A stretch of DNA of 64,000 nucleotides from CAIXSC01 sp046349915 (GTDB taxonomy: Bacteria > Planctomycetota > Planctomycetia > Pirellulales > Pirellulaceae): assembly GCA_046349915.1 (NCBI GenBank), contig JAXMBL010000005.1, forward strand, positions 682,001 through 746,000, written 5' to 3'. The first letter of the stretch is position 1. Each line of letters starts with the position of its first letter. A program made the position numbers and the translations under genes. Under the pieces are notes generated by a model that was given only the letters and a program-made list of their open reading frames with translations, did not search any database and had not been told where the DNA came from. This document shows, in pieces, positions 18,119 to 26,715 of this stretch.

Positions 18119-20092
18119 ATGCGTAAATCGCCGCCATTAACCATTCAGATATCGAGCGCGCTGATGGCGTTGGCCATTCACGTTTTGGGCCAAGCCCCCT
18201 GGGCGCTGGTCCAGGGACAGACGCCATCGACGTCGCCCGAGGTCGCGCCCGGCCGCAACATTACGGTGGATCGAGGCACGTTGTTCGAGCCGGTCGCGGG
18301 GAGGGCGTCGCAAGGCAACGCTGGGCTGTTCATCGGCGTCAATGACTTCGTCCGCGACAAGACACTCGCCAATCTCCAATTCGCGGTGCATGACGCCATC
18401 GAGCAAGCTTACTTGTTCGCTTTCGAACTCAAGCTGATTCCGCCCCAGAATTGCATCTTGATGCTGTCCGGCAAGCCCCTCTCGCCGCTGGTGCAGGAGC
18501 ATCTGGATAGTTTACGCAACGCGGGCGCCACCGTGACTGCCGCGGATCGCACCGAGATCCTGGTGCAACTGGAAAGAGTTCGCCAGATTGGACAGAAGCC
18601 AACCGACTTGCTGGTGTGCGCGGTCAGCTCGCATGGCTTCATCGATGGCCAAGCGCCGTACGTGATGCCCAGCGATGGATTGAAAAATCGCTTGCAACTG
18701 ACGGCCGTGCCGATCGAGACGATCGAATTAGACATGGACAAATCCCAAGCCGGGCATCGGTTGCTGTTTGTCGACGCGTGCCAGGAGCGGATTAACGCGC
18801 GATCCGCGGGTGGTCAGCCTCTGCCAGGCCAAGGCATGGACGCGGCGTTTAGGGAGGCGTTCGCGAAACCTACGGGTCAATACAAATTGGCGTCGTGCAG
18901 CCCGAAGGAGTTGAGCTACGAGAACTCGAAGCTGGGTGGCGTGGGACACGGCCTGTTCACTCACGCTCTCTTGGAGGCGTTGCGCGGCGGCGCGGCGGCG
19001 GATAAACAGAGTTTCGTGCGATTGTCGGCTGTCGAAGAATACGTATCGACGTTTGTGACGAAATGGTCGACCGACGCTCAACTCGCCCCACAAACACCGT
19101 TCTCCGCCGGCGCTCGCGGATCGCGCACCTTGCCCCTGGCGAAAAAAGCAGGCGACCTGGCGACTCTCGCGGCGAGCCTCCGACGACGACCGACGGGCGG
19201 CGACTTCACGGAGGAACTGCGTGCGAGTTTAGCCGAGTTGCTGGGGAAGCTGGATCAGAATCTGGCGGCGGATCGAGAATTGGTAGCCGAGATCAGGAAT
19301 TTTCTGAACGACCCATTTAAGTCAAACGCTCTCATTCCTTATTTCCGACAGGAACTTGAGAAGCGCAAGACGCCGCCGCCGTCTCCGTCTCGGGTCGGCA
19401 TGGTCCTGGAGAACAGCGTGGGGATGAAGTTCGCGTACGTTCCGCCCGGCGAGTTTCTGTTTGGCTCGCGCAACGAGGATCGCCAGGAAGAGGACTTGAA
19501 GCAGGCGCGAGTGCGAATCGCCCAGGGGTTTTACTTGGGAGTTTTCGAAGTCACGCAGCGCGAATATCAACGCGTGACGGGGGAGAATCCCAGCTATTTC
19601 TCGCCGACGGGCGCGGGCCGAAACGTCGTTGCCGGGAAAGCCACCGATCTTTGGCCCGCGGACAGCGTCAGCCGAGAGATGGCGGACCAATTCTGCCGCA
19701 AGTTGTCGGAGGTCGAAGAGGAGCGGAAGGCGGGACGGATTTACCGTTTGCCCCAGGAACAGGAGTGGGAATACGCCTGCCGCGCGGGCACGACTTCGCG
19801 ATTCCACTGCGGAGAGCGACTGACGGCCGAGGATGCGCATTTTTCCCGCCAGGGCGTCGCGTCGACTTCGCCCGTCGGAACTCGCAAGCCGAATCCCTGG
19901 GGCCTGCATGACATGCATGGCAATGTTCAAGAGTGGTGTGTTGATCGCGATACGTTCGTACTGCGAGGCGGTAGTTGGCGCGGCGGGGCGGAGGAATGTC
20001 GTTCGGCGAGTCGTTTTGTTCCTGATCCGCCGAAGCGTGCGGTCACGGATGGTTTTCGCGTGCTCTGCGAGGTCCAGGCGCAGGCGCCATGA
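18119..20092 (+). CDS. Exported caspase-like / FGE-fold fusion, copy 2
   Basis: 657 residues. The signal peptide is near residues 10-34. The caspase-like domain starts NAGLFIGVNDFVRDK; catalytic His172 is in VSSHGFIDG and Cys221 in FVDACQERI. A helical spacer with LAKKAGDLATLAASLRRRP follows. The FGE-fold domain begins about residue 428 (VLENSVGMKFAYVPPGEFLFG), with VFEVTQREYQRVTG, RLPQEQEWEYACRAGT, GLHDMHGNVQEWC and LRGGSWRGGAEECRSASR. The second FGE active-site cysteine position is kept but the first is Gly, so formylglycine activity is unlikely. An exported protein of unknown function follows at 20142, 49 bases on, probably in the same transcript. Confidence 0.92.
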   Translation: MRKSPPLTIQISSALMALAIHVLGQAPWALVQGQTPSTSPEVAPGRNITVDRGTLFEPVAGRASQGNAGLFIGVNDFVRDKTLANLQFAVHDAIEQAYLFAFELKLIPPQNCILMLSGKPLSPLVQEHLDSLRNAGATVTAADRTEILVQLERVRQIGQKPTDLLVCAVSSHGFIDGQAPYVMPSDGLKNRLQLTAVPIETIELDMDKSQAGHRLLFVDACQERINARSAGGQPLPGQGMDAAFREAFAKPTGQYKLASCSPKELSYENSKLGGVGHGLFTHALLEALRGGAAADKQSFVRLSAVEEYVSTFVTKWSTDAQLAPQTPFSAGARGSRTLPLAKKAGDLATLAASLRRRPTGGDFTEELRASLAELLGKLDQNLAADRELVAEIRNFLNDPFKSNALIPYFRQELEKRKTPPPSPSRVGMVLENSVGMKFAYVPPGEFLFGSRNEDRQEEDLKQARVRIAQGFYLGVFEVTQREYQRVTGENPSYFSPTGAGRNVVAGKATDLWPADSVSREMADQFCRKLSEVEEERKAGRIYRLPQEQEWEYACRAGTTSRFHCGERLTAEDAHFSRQGVASTSPVGTRKPNPWGLHDMHGNVQEWCVDRDTFVLRGGSWRGGAEECRSASRFVPDPPKRAVTDGFRVLCEVQAQAP

Positions 20093-20141
20093 GCTTCGCG
20101 CCATGATCTCGGTGTTTTCGAATGAATAGGAGTTGTCTGTG

Positions 20142-21701
20142 ATGCGACAGAAATTGGGACGAGTTTTGTTTGTGTTGACGACCGCGCTGGCGCTGCTGGC
20201 TGTCGTGATGCCCGCCAACGGGCAACAAGAAAGAAGGGAATTGGCGGTCTTCGGCCAAAGAAACCGAGTTCCCCTGATGCCACTGGCGCCAGACAAGGGT
20301 GATCACACGAAGTGGCAAGGCGCTGACAAGTTGGTGGAGAGTCTCGCCCGACACATCAACAGCCAGCCGGTTGGCGCGCCGCCGTGTCGCATCGCCGTTT
20401 TTCCGTTTGGTCGAAAACAGGCCCCGAATCAAGAAGGAGAGAAGAAGCTGGATCCCCAGCAGGCGTTCAAAGCCTTGGCCATTCAAGCAACACTCATTTC
20501 CACAATCCGCCAACGATTGATCGAACAGAAGCTCGACAGGACTTTCATGCTGATGGACAAGTTCGCCTTAGCACGGACCTTTGGCGACAGTGCCATCGAT
20601 CCCACGTCCATCAGTCCAGACAATGACGAGCTACCCAAGCTTCTGCGGGACCTGAAAATCGACGCGGCAGTCGTCGGAGAATACGACGAAAATGGCGCTG
20701 TAGGCATCGGTGAGTTTCAAGGCTTTGGAGGCGATTGGGAACGTGTGGCCATCCAAGGCAAACTTGTCTTGGGCGGGATGAAGCCGTCGGTAACTCCGAT
20801 TTCCGCCACCCCGGTTCTACCCGACTTCAACGGCACGGATACCGACCTTAACGTACCGAGATTCGGCGTCAGCCTTTCGGCCAGGCCTGGGGAAGGTAGC
20901 GACTGGCAATCCATACCGTTGGTCGTCGACAAGAACGACTTTTTTCAGGGTCAGATCTACGCCTTGGTGCCCAAGCACTTGCAGAACGCCGAGTACAGAA
21001 TACGAGTGGGGTGCAACTCGATCCGAAAAGAACGCGGCCTCCAAAAGTTCGAGGATTTTCCCGGCAATATCGTAAACGTCAGTGCGCAAGAAGATGAAAA
21101 TCGCCTGTTCGGCGTGGCAGTGCTGGTCGATGGCGTGAATTCAATCCATGAGAACATAGGCGAAGGGACAGGGGCGCTCGTCGTCCACCCCCGCGACGCT
21201 CGAAAATGGCTCATTTGCCGCCCTGGCTTCGTTATCGGCGGGGATAAGGAAGGCAATCCTTACATTAAGGCGGTAGGCGACAATCCCGACAATTCCTCGG
21301 TGGAGATTCAGGGCTGGCAAACCAGCGAGAACGAAGCTCGAGTTTTCAAGTTCGCGAACGTCGGACGCGACGAGGGAATTGTCGCTGAAACTCTGGGCGT
21401 CACCGACGATATTGGACTGATCAGCGTCTACTTCTTTGGCGAGAAACTCACGGGTGATCGCTCGTTGCCCGGCATGGCGGCAGCGCCGGGCGGCCAACCG
21501 CCTAAGCCCACGTTGGGAACCGCTGCCGGTCGAGAGATCGCCAGCCGTACTCAGGCGGTCAAAGTCGAACTCCACAAGAAGCCGTTTCACCAGATTCATA
21601 TTCTCTACCGTTTAGAGTCAGACTGTCCCATTCCGGCGAAGAACCGCGTCGAGTTAGATTCGGCGGCCCAAGAAAACACCGGTCGACTGCGACGACGTTG
21701 A
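20142..21701 (+). CDS. Exported protein of unknown function downstream of caspase-FGE copy 2
   Basis: 519 residues. The start is the ATG at 20142, with AGGAG at 20128-20132. The signal peptide is residues 1-28. Residues about 75-190 resemble the first half of a CsgG/LpoB-like nucleotide-free fold: RIAVFPFGRKQ, a helix LISTIRQRLIEQ, FMLMDKFALARTF, LLRDLKIDAAVVGEY. The remainder has predicted beta-rich segments (LNVPRFGVSLSARPGE, AEYRIRVGCNSIRKE, GLISVYFFGEKL). I do not recognise the family with confidence. The position suggests an accessory or outer-membrane partner of the caspase-FGE protein. Confidence 0.7.
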   Translation: MRQKLGRVLFVLTTALALLAVVMPANGQQERRELAVFGQRNRVPLMPLAPDKGDHTKWQGADKLVESLARHINSQPVGAPPCRIAVFPFGRKQAPNQEGEKKLDPQQAFKALAIQATLISTIRQRLIEQKLDRTFMLMDKFALARTFGDSAIDPTSISPDNDELPKLLRDLKIDAAVVGEYDENGAVGIGEFQGFGGDWERVAIQGKLVLGGMKPSVTPISATPVLPDFNGTDTDLNVPRFGVSLSARPGEGSDWQSIPLVVDKNDFFQGQIYALVPKHLQNAEYRIRVGCNSIRKERGLQKFEDFPGNIVNVSAQEDENRLFGVAVLVDGVNSIHENIGEGTGALVVHPRDARKWLICRPGFVIGGDKEGNPYIKAVGDNPDNSSVEIQGWQTSENEARVFKFANVGRDEGIVAETLGVTDDIGLISVYFFGEKLTGDRSLPGMAAAPGGQPPKPTLGTAAGREIASRTQAVKVELHKKPFHQIHILYRLESDCPIPAKNRVELDSAAQENTGRLRRR

Positions 21702-22061
21702 GTCGAAGTGGTTGGTAGCTTTCGAGCTGACCCGATTAGTGAGGATCAGCGACGATCAGTGTTCTCTCTTCTCGCCGGCGGCATGAGGGGGTTGATGGGA
21801 ACACTAATCGGCACTGATCTTCACTGAACGGCGCTGAGGGAATTCGCTTGCCAGCGAGGGTGCGTTGCTGGAGTCGTTCTCCATGGGGCCCCGGATCGAC
21901 GGACTGGAAGTCCGTCGTACTCTGTTTCTTGTTGTGACAATCTACTGGCGTCACAGCGTTCTTCCCCCGGTCGATCGTCGGGGCGCTTGTTCCCCTGAGG
22001 CCGCTACTTACAATGGCGGGAAAGGTCAAAAACGCTCGAACGGATTTCCCGCGCAATTCCC
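21702..22061. other. Intergenic region with R5 palindrome
   Basis: 360 bases. It contains the R5 palindrome CGACGGACT-GGA-AGTCCGTCG at 21897-21917, preceded by repeated GATCAGCG/GATCAGTG and ACTAATCGGCACTGATC words. No open frame is convincing. It presumably carries the promoter of the sigma factor gene. Confidence 0.5.
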
Positions 22062-23183
22062 ATGCCCGAAACCCCTCTCACTAGTGCAGGTCGGACGCCT
22101 ACGAGCGACCTCCTGTCGCGGCTCGACCACGATCGCTCGTGGCTCGAATCGCAACCGTCGATGCGCCCTTGGCCAAGTGCGAAAGCAAGGCTGGTCAAGC
22201 AGTTGGAAGCGTGGGTGATCGATTACGGAGCGACGTTATTGTCGTCACCGCTGCGGATTACCGACGCCGATCACTTCGACGCATTGGCAATAAAACTCTG
22301 GGAGTGCTGGAAGTTTCATTGGCGGGGCGAGTGTGACGCCACGGAAGGCGGAAAGGTGGACGGTATGAAAGTGGCAACCAGAATCCAAGCCGGACAAGGG
22401 ATTCGCAGCGGTTCGCTGGGAGGCGATGTCCTGCACGACGTCGTCTGGGCCGATGGGGTCCTGCGAGGGGACGAACGAGCCACTCGACTGTTTATCGAGG
22501 AATTCACCGCCCACGCCATCGCAGTGGCCAAACGAGTCTCTCCTCGCTTCGCAGATAAACTCGACTGGTGGGAAGATATCCAGGCCAGCTTGGTAGTACG
22601 CGAGGGCCGCCCTGGAAAACTCGCCAACTTCAAAGGCGAGTCTGGCCTGAAACCCTGGCTCGGCAGGGTCTTCACACGCGAGATCATGCATTTTGCCGAG
22701 CGGGAAGTGAAACAAGAGGGCGCCGCGGGAGTCGCCGAGCCGCTCCCCAGCGTCGAGGATACGAAGATTGACTCGCCCGACGAAGCTCTGATCAGATACG
22801 AATGCCAAGACCGAGTGCGTCAGGCGCTTGCGGCATCGCTGGAGACGCTGGACGCCTCCCAACGACAAGCGTTGATGATGCATTACGTCGACCAGTTAGA
22901 CAACAAACAGGCGGCCCAGATCATGGGAGTCGCCGAGGGGAGCGCCACTCGCCGACGCCAATCGGGATTAGCCAACTTGCGGGAGTTGTTACTGGATCAA
23001 GTGACGCAGGGCGGCGAATCGCTCAAAACGTGTTTGAACCATATCCTGGGACTAGACGACGACAACGACCTCGGCGGCCCCTTCGACGACGGGAACCCGT
23101 CGCCCAAGAACCCCGCCCCGCCCGCTCCCAAGACTACCGGTTCCAACCATCGAGGCGCTCGACGCCGGGGAGAATCGTCATGA
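22062..23183 (+). CDS. ECF-like RNA polymerase sigma factor with extended N- and C-termini
   Basis: 373 residues. Region 4 is clear: LAASLETLDASQRQALMMHY, DNKQAAQIMGVAEGSATRRR, GLANLRELL, a helix-turn-helix of the sigma-70 family. Region 2-like sequence is upstream (ATRLFIEEFTAHAIAVAKRV, WWEDIQASLVV, WLGRVFTREIMHFAERE). The first 100 residues and the Pro/Asp-rich C-terminal tail are extra relative to a typical ECF factor of about 190 residues, as is common in planctomycete ECF-like factors. The stop codon overlaps the start of the anti-sigma gene (ATGA), indicating translational coupling. It heads the plus-strand run of exported and caspase genes, so it may control that run. Confidence 0.9.
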   Translation: MPETPLTSAGRTPTSDLLSRLDHDRSWLESQPSMRPWPSAKARLVKQLEAWVIDYGATLLSSPLRITDADHFDALAIKLWECWKFHWRGECDATEGGKVDGMKVATRIQAGQGIRSGSLGGDVLHDVVWADGVLRGDERATRLFIEEFTAHAIAVAKRVSPRFADKLDWWEDIQASLVVREGRPGKLANFKGESGLKPWLGRVFTREIMHFAEREVKQEGAAGVAEPLPSVEDTKIDSPDEALIRYECQDRVRQALAASLETLDASQRQALMMHYVDQLDNKQAAQIMGVAEGSATRRRQSGLANLRELLLDQVTQGGESLKTCLNHILGLDDDNDLGGPFDDGNPSPKNPAPPAPKTTGSNHRGARRRGESS

Positions 23184-24427
23184 ATTCCTCCCGCTCACAC
23201 GAAGCGTTTCGCGACCTGCTGACCGATATCGCCAACACTCAACCTACTCCGCCGGGGCCCCATGTCGCGGACGACGACGACCTGCTCGCTCGTTGGTCGG
23301 CGGGCTATTTGTCGGAAGCCGAGTGTCGCGGCGTCACGGACCATCTGGCCGCATGTCGGCACTGTTCCAAGCTGGTCGCGCAAATGGTCCAGATCGGCGC
23401 CCTCACGCCTCCACTGACCAACGAAAATTCCGCGGCGCCGAACGGAATGAACGCAACTGCGAGCGACGCGGACGCATCGCCTCATGCCACACCCAAACCA
23501 TCCAACTCGGGAGGTGGCAGTGAATCGGGAACAGCTCGGTGGCGGCCGTTCCTCATCGCGTCACTTGCCGCGGCAGCCGCGTTGGTCGCAGCCTTCACGT
23601 ACTTCGGCGGTAACGACAACGGCGCCGCCCGGCAGCTTGCGATGGCGCAAACCGAGCTAGCACGAGGCGCCTCGCTGGATGCGTTTCAGCGAGTGGAGGG
23701 CCTGCTAGGTAAACAGTTATCCGATCCCGCTCGAACCGCGGCGCTCGACGTCGCGAAACAAGCAGCGGAACAAGCGGCTCTCGAGCGACTGGGAAAAGCC
23801 GAGTTCCCGCAAGTGATCGACATCGCAACTCGCGCTGACCGGCTGGGAGTTGCATCGGACCAATTGGTGAATAGCCAACTTCAAGCGCGACGCGGGGATG
23901 CCAGTGCATTGGCCCTATCGCGAGCGGCGGACTTGCTCGATTACGGTTACAGCATGAAGGGAGAATCAATCCTGAAGTCGGCGTTCCCTACGTTTGACGC
24001 GGCCTTTGAGAGCGCGAAGAAAGAATGGGAGCAAGCGATCGAAAAACACCCCGCCAGCCTCTTGTTGAAACTCAATTACGGGCAGTTTCTCTTGAAGTCG
24101 GGCATGATCAAAGCGGCGGAGGATCAGTTTGTCTTGGCATTGGCCGCCAACCCGACGAGTGTCGAGGCGCGTTTAGGACTGGGACTGGCTCGCTACGAGC
24201 AACGAGAGTACGCCGGCGCCCTGGAAGTTTTCGAGTCGCTGATGCGGGACGAACCCAGACTGCCGGCGGCGTTCATCAACGCGGCGATGTCGAGCCAGGC
24301 GCTGGAGCGAAATGAAGACGCCAGCCGCTACTGGCGACAAGCTCGCGAACTAGTCGCTGACCCCATGCGTCGCGCCGAGATCGACGAGCAGCTCAAGTCG
24401 CTGGAGAATAAGCAGGACGCCGCCTAG
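23180..24427 (+). CDS. Membrane anti-sigma factor with zinc finger and TPR repeats
   Basis: 415 residues, starting at the ATG of an ATGA overlap with the sigma gene. The N-terminal zf-HC2-like anti-sigma motif reads HLAACRHCSKLVAQM, with an upstream acidic region DDDDLLARWSAGYLSEAEC. One transmembrane segment lies at about residues 122-142 (FLIASLAAAAALVAAFTYFG). The periplasmic C-terminal part carries TPR-like helices (ASLLLKLNYGQFLLKSGMIK, SVEARLGLGLARYEQREYAG, LPAAFINAAMSSQALERNED). It is expected to hold the sigma factor at the membrane and to release it in response to an external or periplasmic signal detected through the TPR part. The input signal is unknown. Confidence 0.88.
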   Translation: MNSSRSHEAFRDLLTDIANTQPTPPGPHVADDDDLLARWSAGYLSEAECRGVTDHLAACRHCSKLVAQMVQIGALTPPLTNENSAAPNGMNATASDADASPHATPKPSNSGGGSESGTARWRPFLIASLAAAAALVAAFTYFGGNDNGAARQLAMAQTELARGASLDAFQRVEGLLGKQLSDPARTAALDVAKQAAEQAALERLGKAEFPQVIDIATRADRLGVASDQLVNSQLQARRGDASALALSRAADLLDYGYSMKGESILKSAFPTFDAAFESAKKEWEQAIEKHPASLLLKLNYGQFLLKSGMIKAAEDQFVLALAANPTSVEARLGLGLARYEQREYAGALEVFESLMRDEPRLPAAFINAAMSSQALERNEDASRYWRQARELVADPMRRAEIDEQLKSLENKQDAA

Positions 24428-24450
24428 TTGGACAGCGCCGGGTTTAAATG

Positions 24451-24515
24451 GTCGTGGATCGCTCCGCGATCCAACGCTCAGGCGTAAAGGCGTTGGATCG
24501 TGGAGCGATCCACGA
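24451..24515. repeat. Long inverted repeat R6
   Basis: Arms GTCGTGGATCGCTCCGCGAT... and ...AGCGATCCACGAC form a nearly perfect 65-base hairpin 23 bases after the anti-sigma stop. A second copy is at 32057-32122. It could end or separate transcripts, but lacks a T tract. The remainder of the 300-base gap up to 24728 shows nothing recognisable. Confidence 0.8.
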
Positions 24516-24727
24516 CTATGGATCGAATCACCTTTGGGTACGAAACAGTCTCCGAAGTACTGCAAAGGACTTTCGTAGCATCATGACTCGCCGACTCCAA
24601 CTCGCTCCATTCGGGGGGGGTCTGATTGACTCTATTTGAAGTGTTTCTTAGATTGCGCCACGAAATCGCTTGATTGCGTTGGTTGGCAAATTCGCCGGGT
24701 TTCCGTGGTATTCGTGCTGGTGATCTT

Positions 24728-26710
24728 ATGTCGTGCACGCGAATCAGTATCTGGGCGACTCCACTCATTTGCCTTAGCATTGCTTGCGCAAATGCACAAC
24801 AGACATCCAACAAGCGGTCGGCTCCAACGCCGGGAGACGATAAGAACATTGAACGCACGGATTCCGTGCACGAGACGCCAACTCGACCTGCGGGAAAATC
24901 GCTGGCGATACTAGTGGGAATCCAAAACTATCCTGCGAGTCCGTTGAAATACTGTCACAACGATGTTCACCGATTGGCAAAGGTCTTGCGTGACGAGTGT
25001 GGATATGACGAAGTTGAAGTGCTGCTGGATGACCGCGTGAATGTGGATCGCCAGCCCACGTTGGGAAACCTCTCGAAGCAAATTCGTCAAGCGCTGATAC
25101 GCGCCGATCGAAACGGCTATCAGCGAGTATTGTTCTATTACTCGGGTCATGGTTACCGCGATTCCCAGGAGCGATTGTATCTCGCGCCCAACGATTACGA
25201 TGCCAAGAACATTCCACTCACATGTTTTCCATTGCAAGCGCTTCACCAGATGCTCGATAATTGCGAGCAGATTCCCATCAAGTTCATTGTGCTTGACTGC
25301 TGCCATGCGGGAGCGGGAAGGGGAGACGATGATCAGTTTGGGGGACATGAGCTCCAGCAAGTTTTTAGGAAGTCGAGAGGAACATTGACACTGGCAAGTT
25401 CCTTATCGAATGAAAAGAGCTTGGAGTGGGATGAGAAGGGACAAGGAGTATTTACCTATTGGTTATGCGAAGGATTGCTTGGACAAGCTGACCGAGACAA
25501 GGATGGACTCGTCGACCATGACGAACTGCATAAGTTCGTCTTCGCTCGCGTGGATGACACTGCGCGTAAAATGCGACAAGAACAGACCGTTAAGCTCATT
25601 CCGTCTCAGGACTGGCGTGGGGTGGCGGTGCTCGCCGGTAATGTTCGTCCACGCGCGAGCACTTCCGATAATGTTTCCTTGGAGATGTCGGAAGCGGTAC
25701 GCCTGATCGATGAGTATGTCACGAAGGCCGGCCCGAATGAACATCGAGTGACTGTTGGTGATTTTCACTATCGAGGGGAACCTGGTTCTCCCCAGTCTTC
25801 CGCCGGGGTCGCGCTAGTACGTTCGTTAACGGAGCAATTGCATAAGGCTGGTTACACCACCGACGACCGTGCCCGTTGGTCCATTACTGGCTCCTTTTGG
25901 CCGTATCAGGATAGCATGGCTGCCAATCGAGACGTTGGCGTATTTCTCGCCTTCGAAGTCACGGACCGACGAAACCCGCGGGCCGAACCGTTTCGGTTCG
26001 AGCGGGGAATACTCGGGGATTCAGAAGTCACCTCCTTGACGGGTCCGAATGTCGCCCTGGACTTGTCCCAATCGCGCGACGACCAACAACAAGCCATTGC
26101 GGATAGCTTGGACCATCCACGCTGTCGAATTCGAGACGGCATCGTTTATGCGAATGAAGCGAGTCCGTATGGCGTGCAAATCTTGGTCAAGAACGGGACG
26201 CGGTATGAACCGATTCCAGCCAGCGAACGCGCTGGGGTATGCCACGTCTCGCTGGGGCTCGAACAAGTCTACGCCATCCGCGTCCACAACCGATCCGGGA
26301 AACCGGCGGCCATTCGCGTGCTGATTGACGGACTGGATATGTTCGGATTCGCCGACTATCCGGCGGGGAGAAACGCGCGAGGAACTCCCAAGTACACTCA
26401 CCTCGTAACCACCGGTGAGAGCTGCGACGTACTTGGCTGGTATGCGAACGACAGCGAGTTAAAAGAGTTTCTGGTGAAGGCGTACTCCCCCGCGGCGCCT
26501 CCTTTTCTACGAAATTCGACCAGTATTGGCATGATCAGCGTTCAATTCCACGCTGCCTGGCGCCCCGATGACAAACTCCCCATGGATGAGCACAACGTCG
26601 GTGTTCCGAAGTACACAGATGCCGGAGGCCGCATCAAGAGGGGGACGGCGCCGGTCGCCTACAACATCGGTCACTTGCAATCCACTGTCACAATTCGTTA
26701 TTCGAAATGA
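24728..26710 (+). CDS. Exported caspase-like protease with EF-hand-like loop
   Basis: 660 residues from the ATG at 24728, with a signal peptide at residues 1-23. The caspase domain starts at KSLAILVGIQNYPASPLKYC. Catalytic His141 is in FYYSGHGYRD and Cys192 in IVLDCCHAGAG, the classical GHG/DxC pair. A canonical 12-residue EF-hand loop, DRDKDGLVDHDE (residues 255-266), is inserted in the caspase domain, suggesting calcium control as in metacaspases. The C-terminal half (from about residue 330) is a large domain of unknown type with two predicted beta-rich halves (YRGEPGSPQSSAGVALVR, YAIRVHNRSGKPAAIRVL). The next caspase gene starts five bases after the stop, so the two are one operon. Confidence 0.92.
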   Translation: MSCTRISIWATPLICLSIACANAQQTSNKRSAPTPGDDKNIERTDSVHETPTRPAGKSLAILVGIQNYPASPLKYCHNDVHRLAKVLRDECGYDEVEVLLDDRVNVDRQPTLGNLSKQIRQALIRADRNGYQRVLFYYSGHGYRDSQERLYLAPNDYDAKNIPLTCFPLQALHQMLDNCEQIPIKFIVLDCCHAGAGRGDDDQFGGHELQQVFRKSRGTLTLASSLSNEKSLEWDEKGQGVFTYWLCEGLLGQADRDKDGLVDHDELHKFVFARVDDTARKMRQEQTVKLIPSQDWRGVAVLAGNVRPRASTSDNVSLEMSEAVRLIDEYVTKAGPNEHRVTVGDFHYRGEPGSPQSSAGVALVRSLTEQLHKAGYTTDDRARWSITGSFWPYQDSMAANRDVGVFLAFEVTDRRNPRAEPFRFERGILGDSEVTSLTGPNVALDLSQSRDDQQQAIADSLDHPRCRIRDGIVYANEASPYGVQILVKNGTRYEPIPASERAGVCHVSLGLEQVYAIRVHNRSGKPAAIRVLIDGLDMFGFADYPAGRNARGTPKYTHLVTTGESCDVLGWYANDSELKEFLVKAYSPAAPPFLRNSTSIGMISVQFHAAWRPDDKLPMDEHNVGVPKYTDAGGRIKRGTAPVAYNIGHLQSTVTIRYSK

Positions 26711-26715
26711 GGTGA

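Noticed and set aside
17808..18227. Minus-strand frame with a Cys-rich end (HCKCWCCLN)
   Set aside because: Overlaps the start of caspase-FGE copy 2 and lacks a ribosome binding site; kept only as a remark for the intergenic region.
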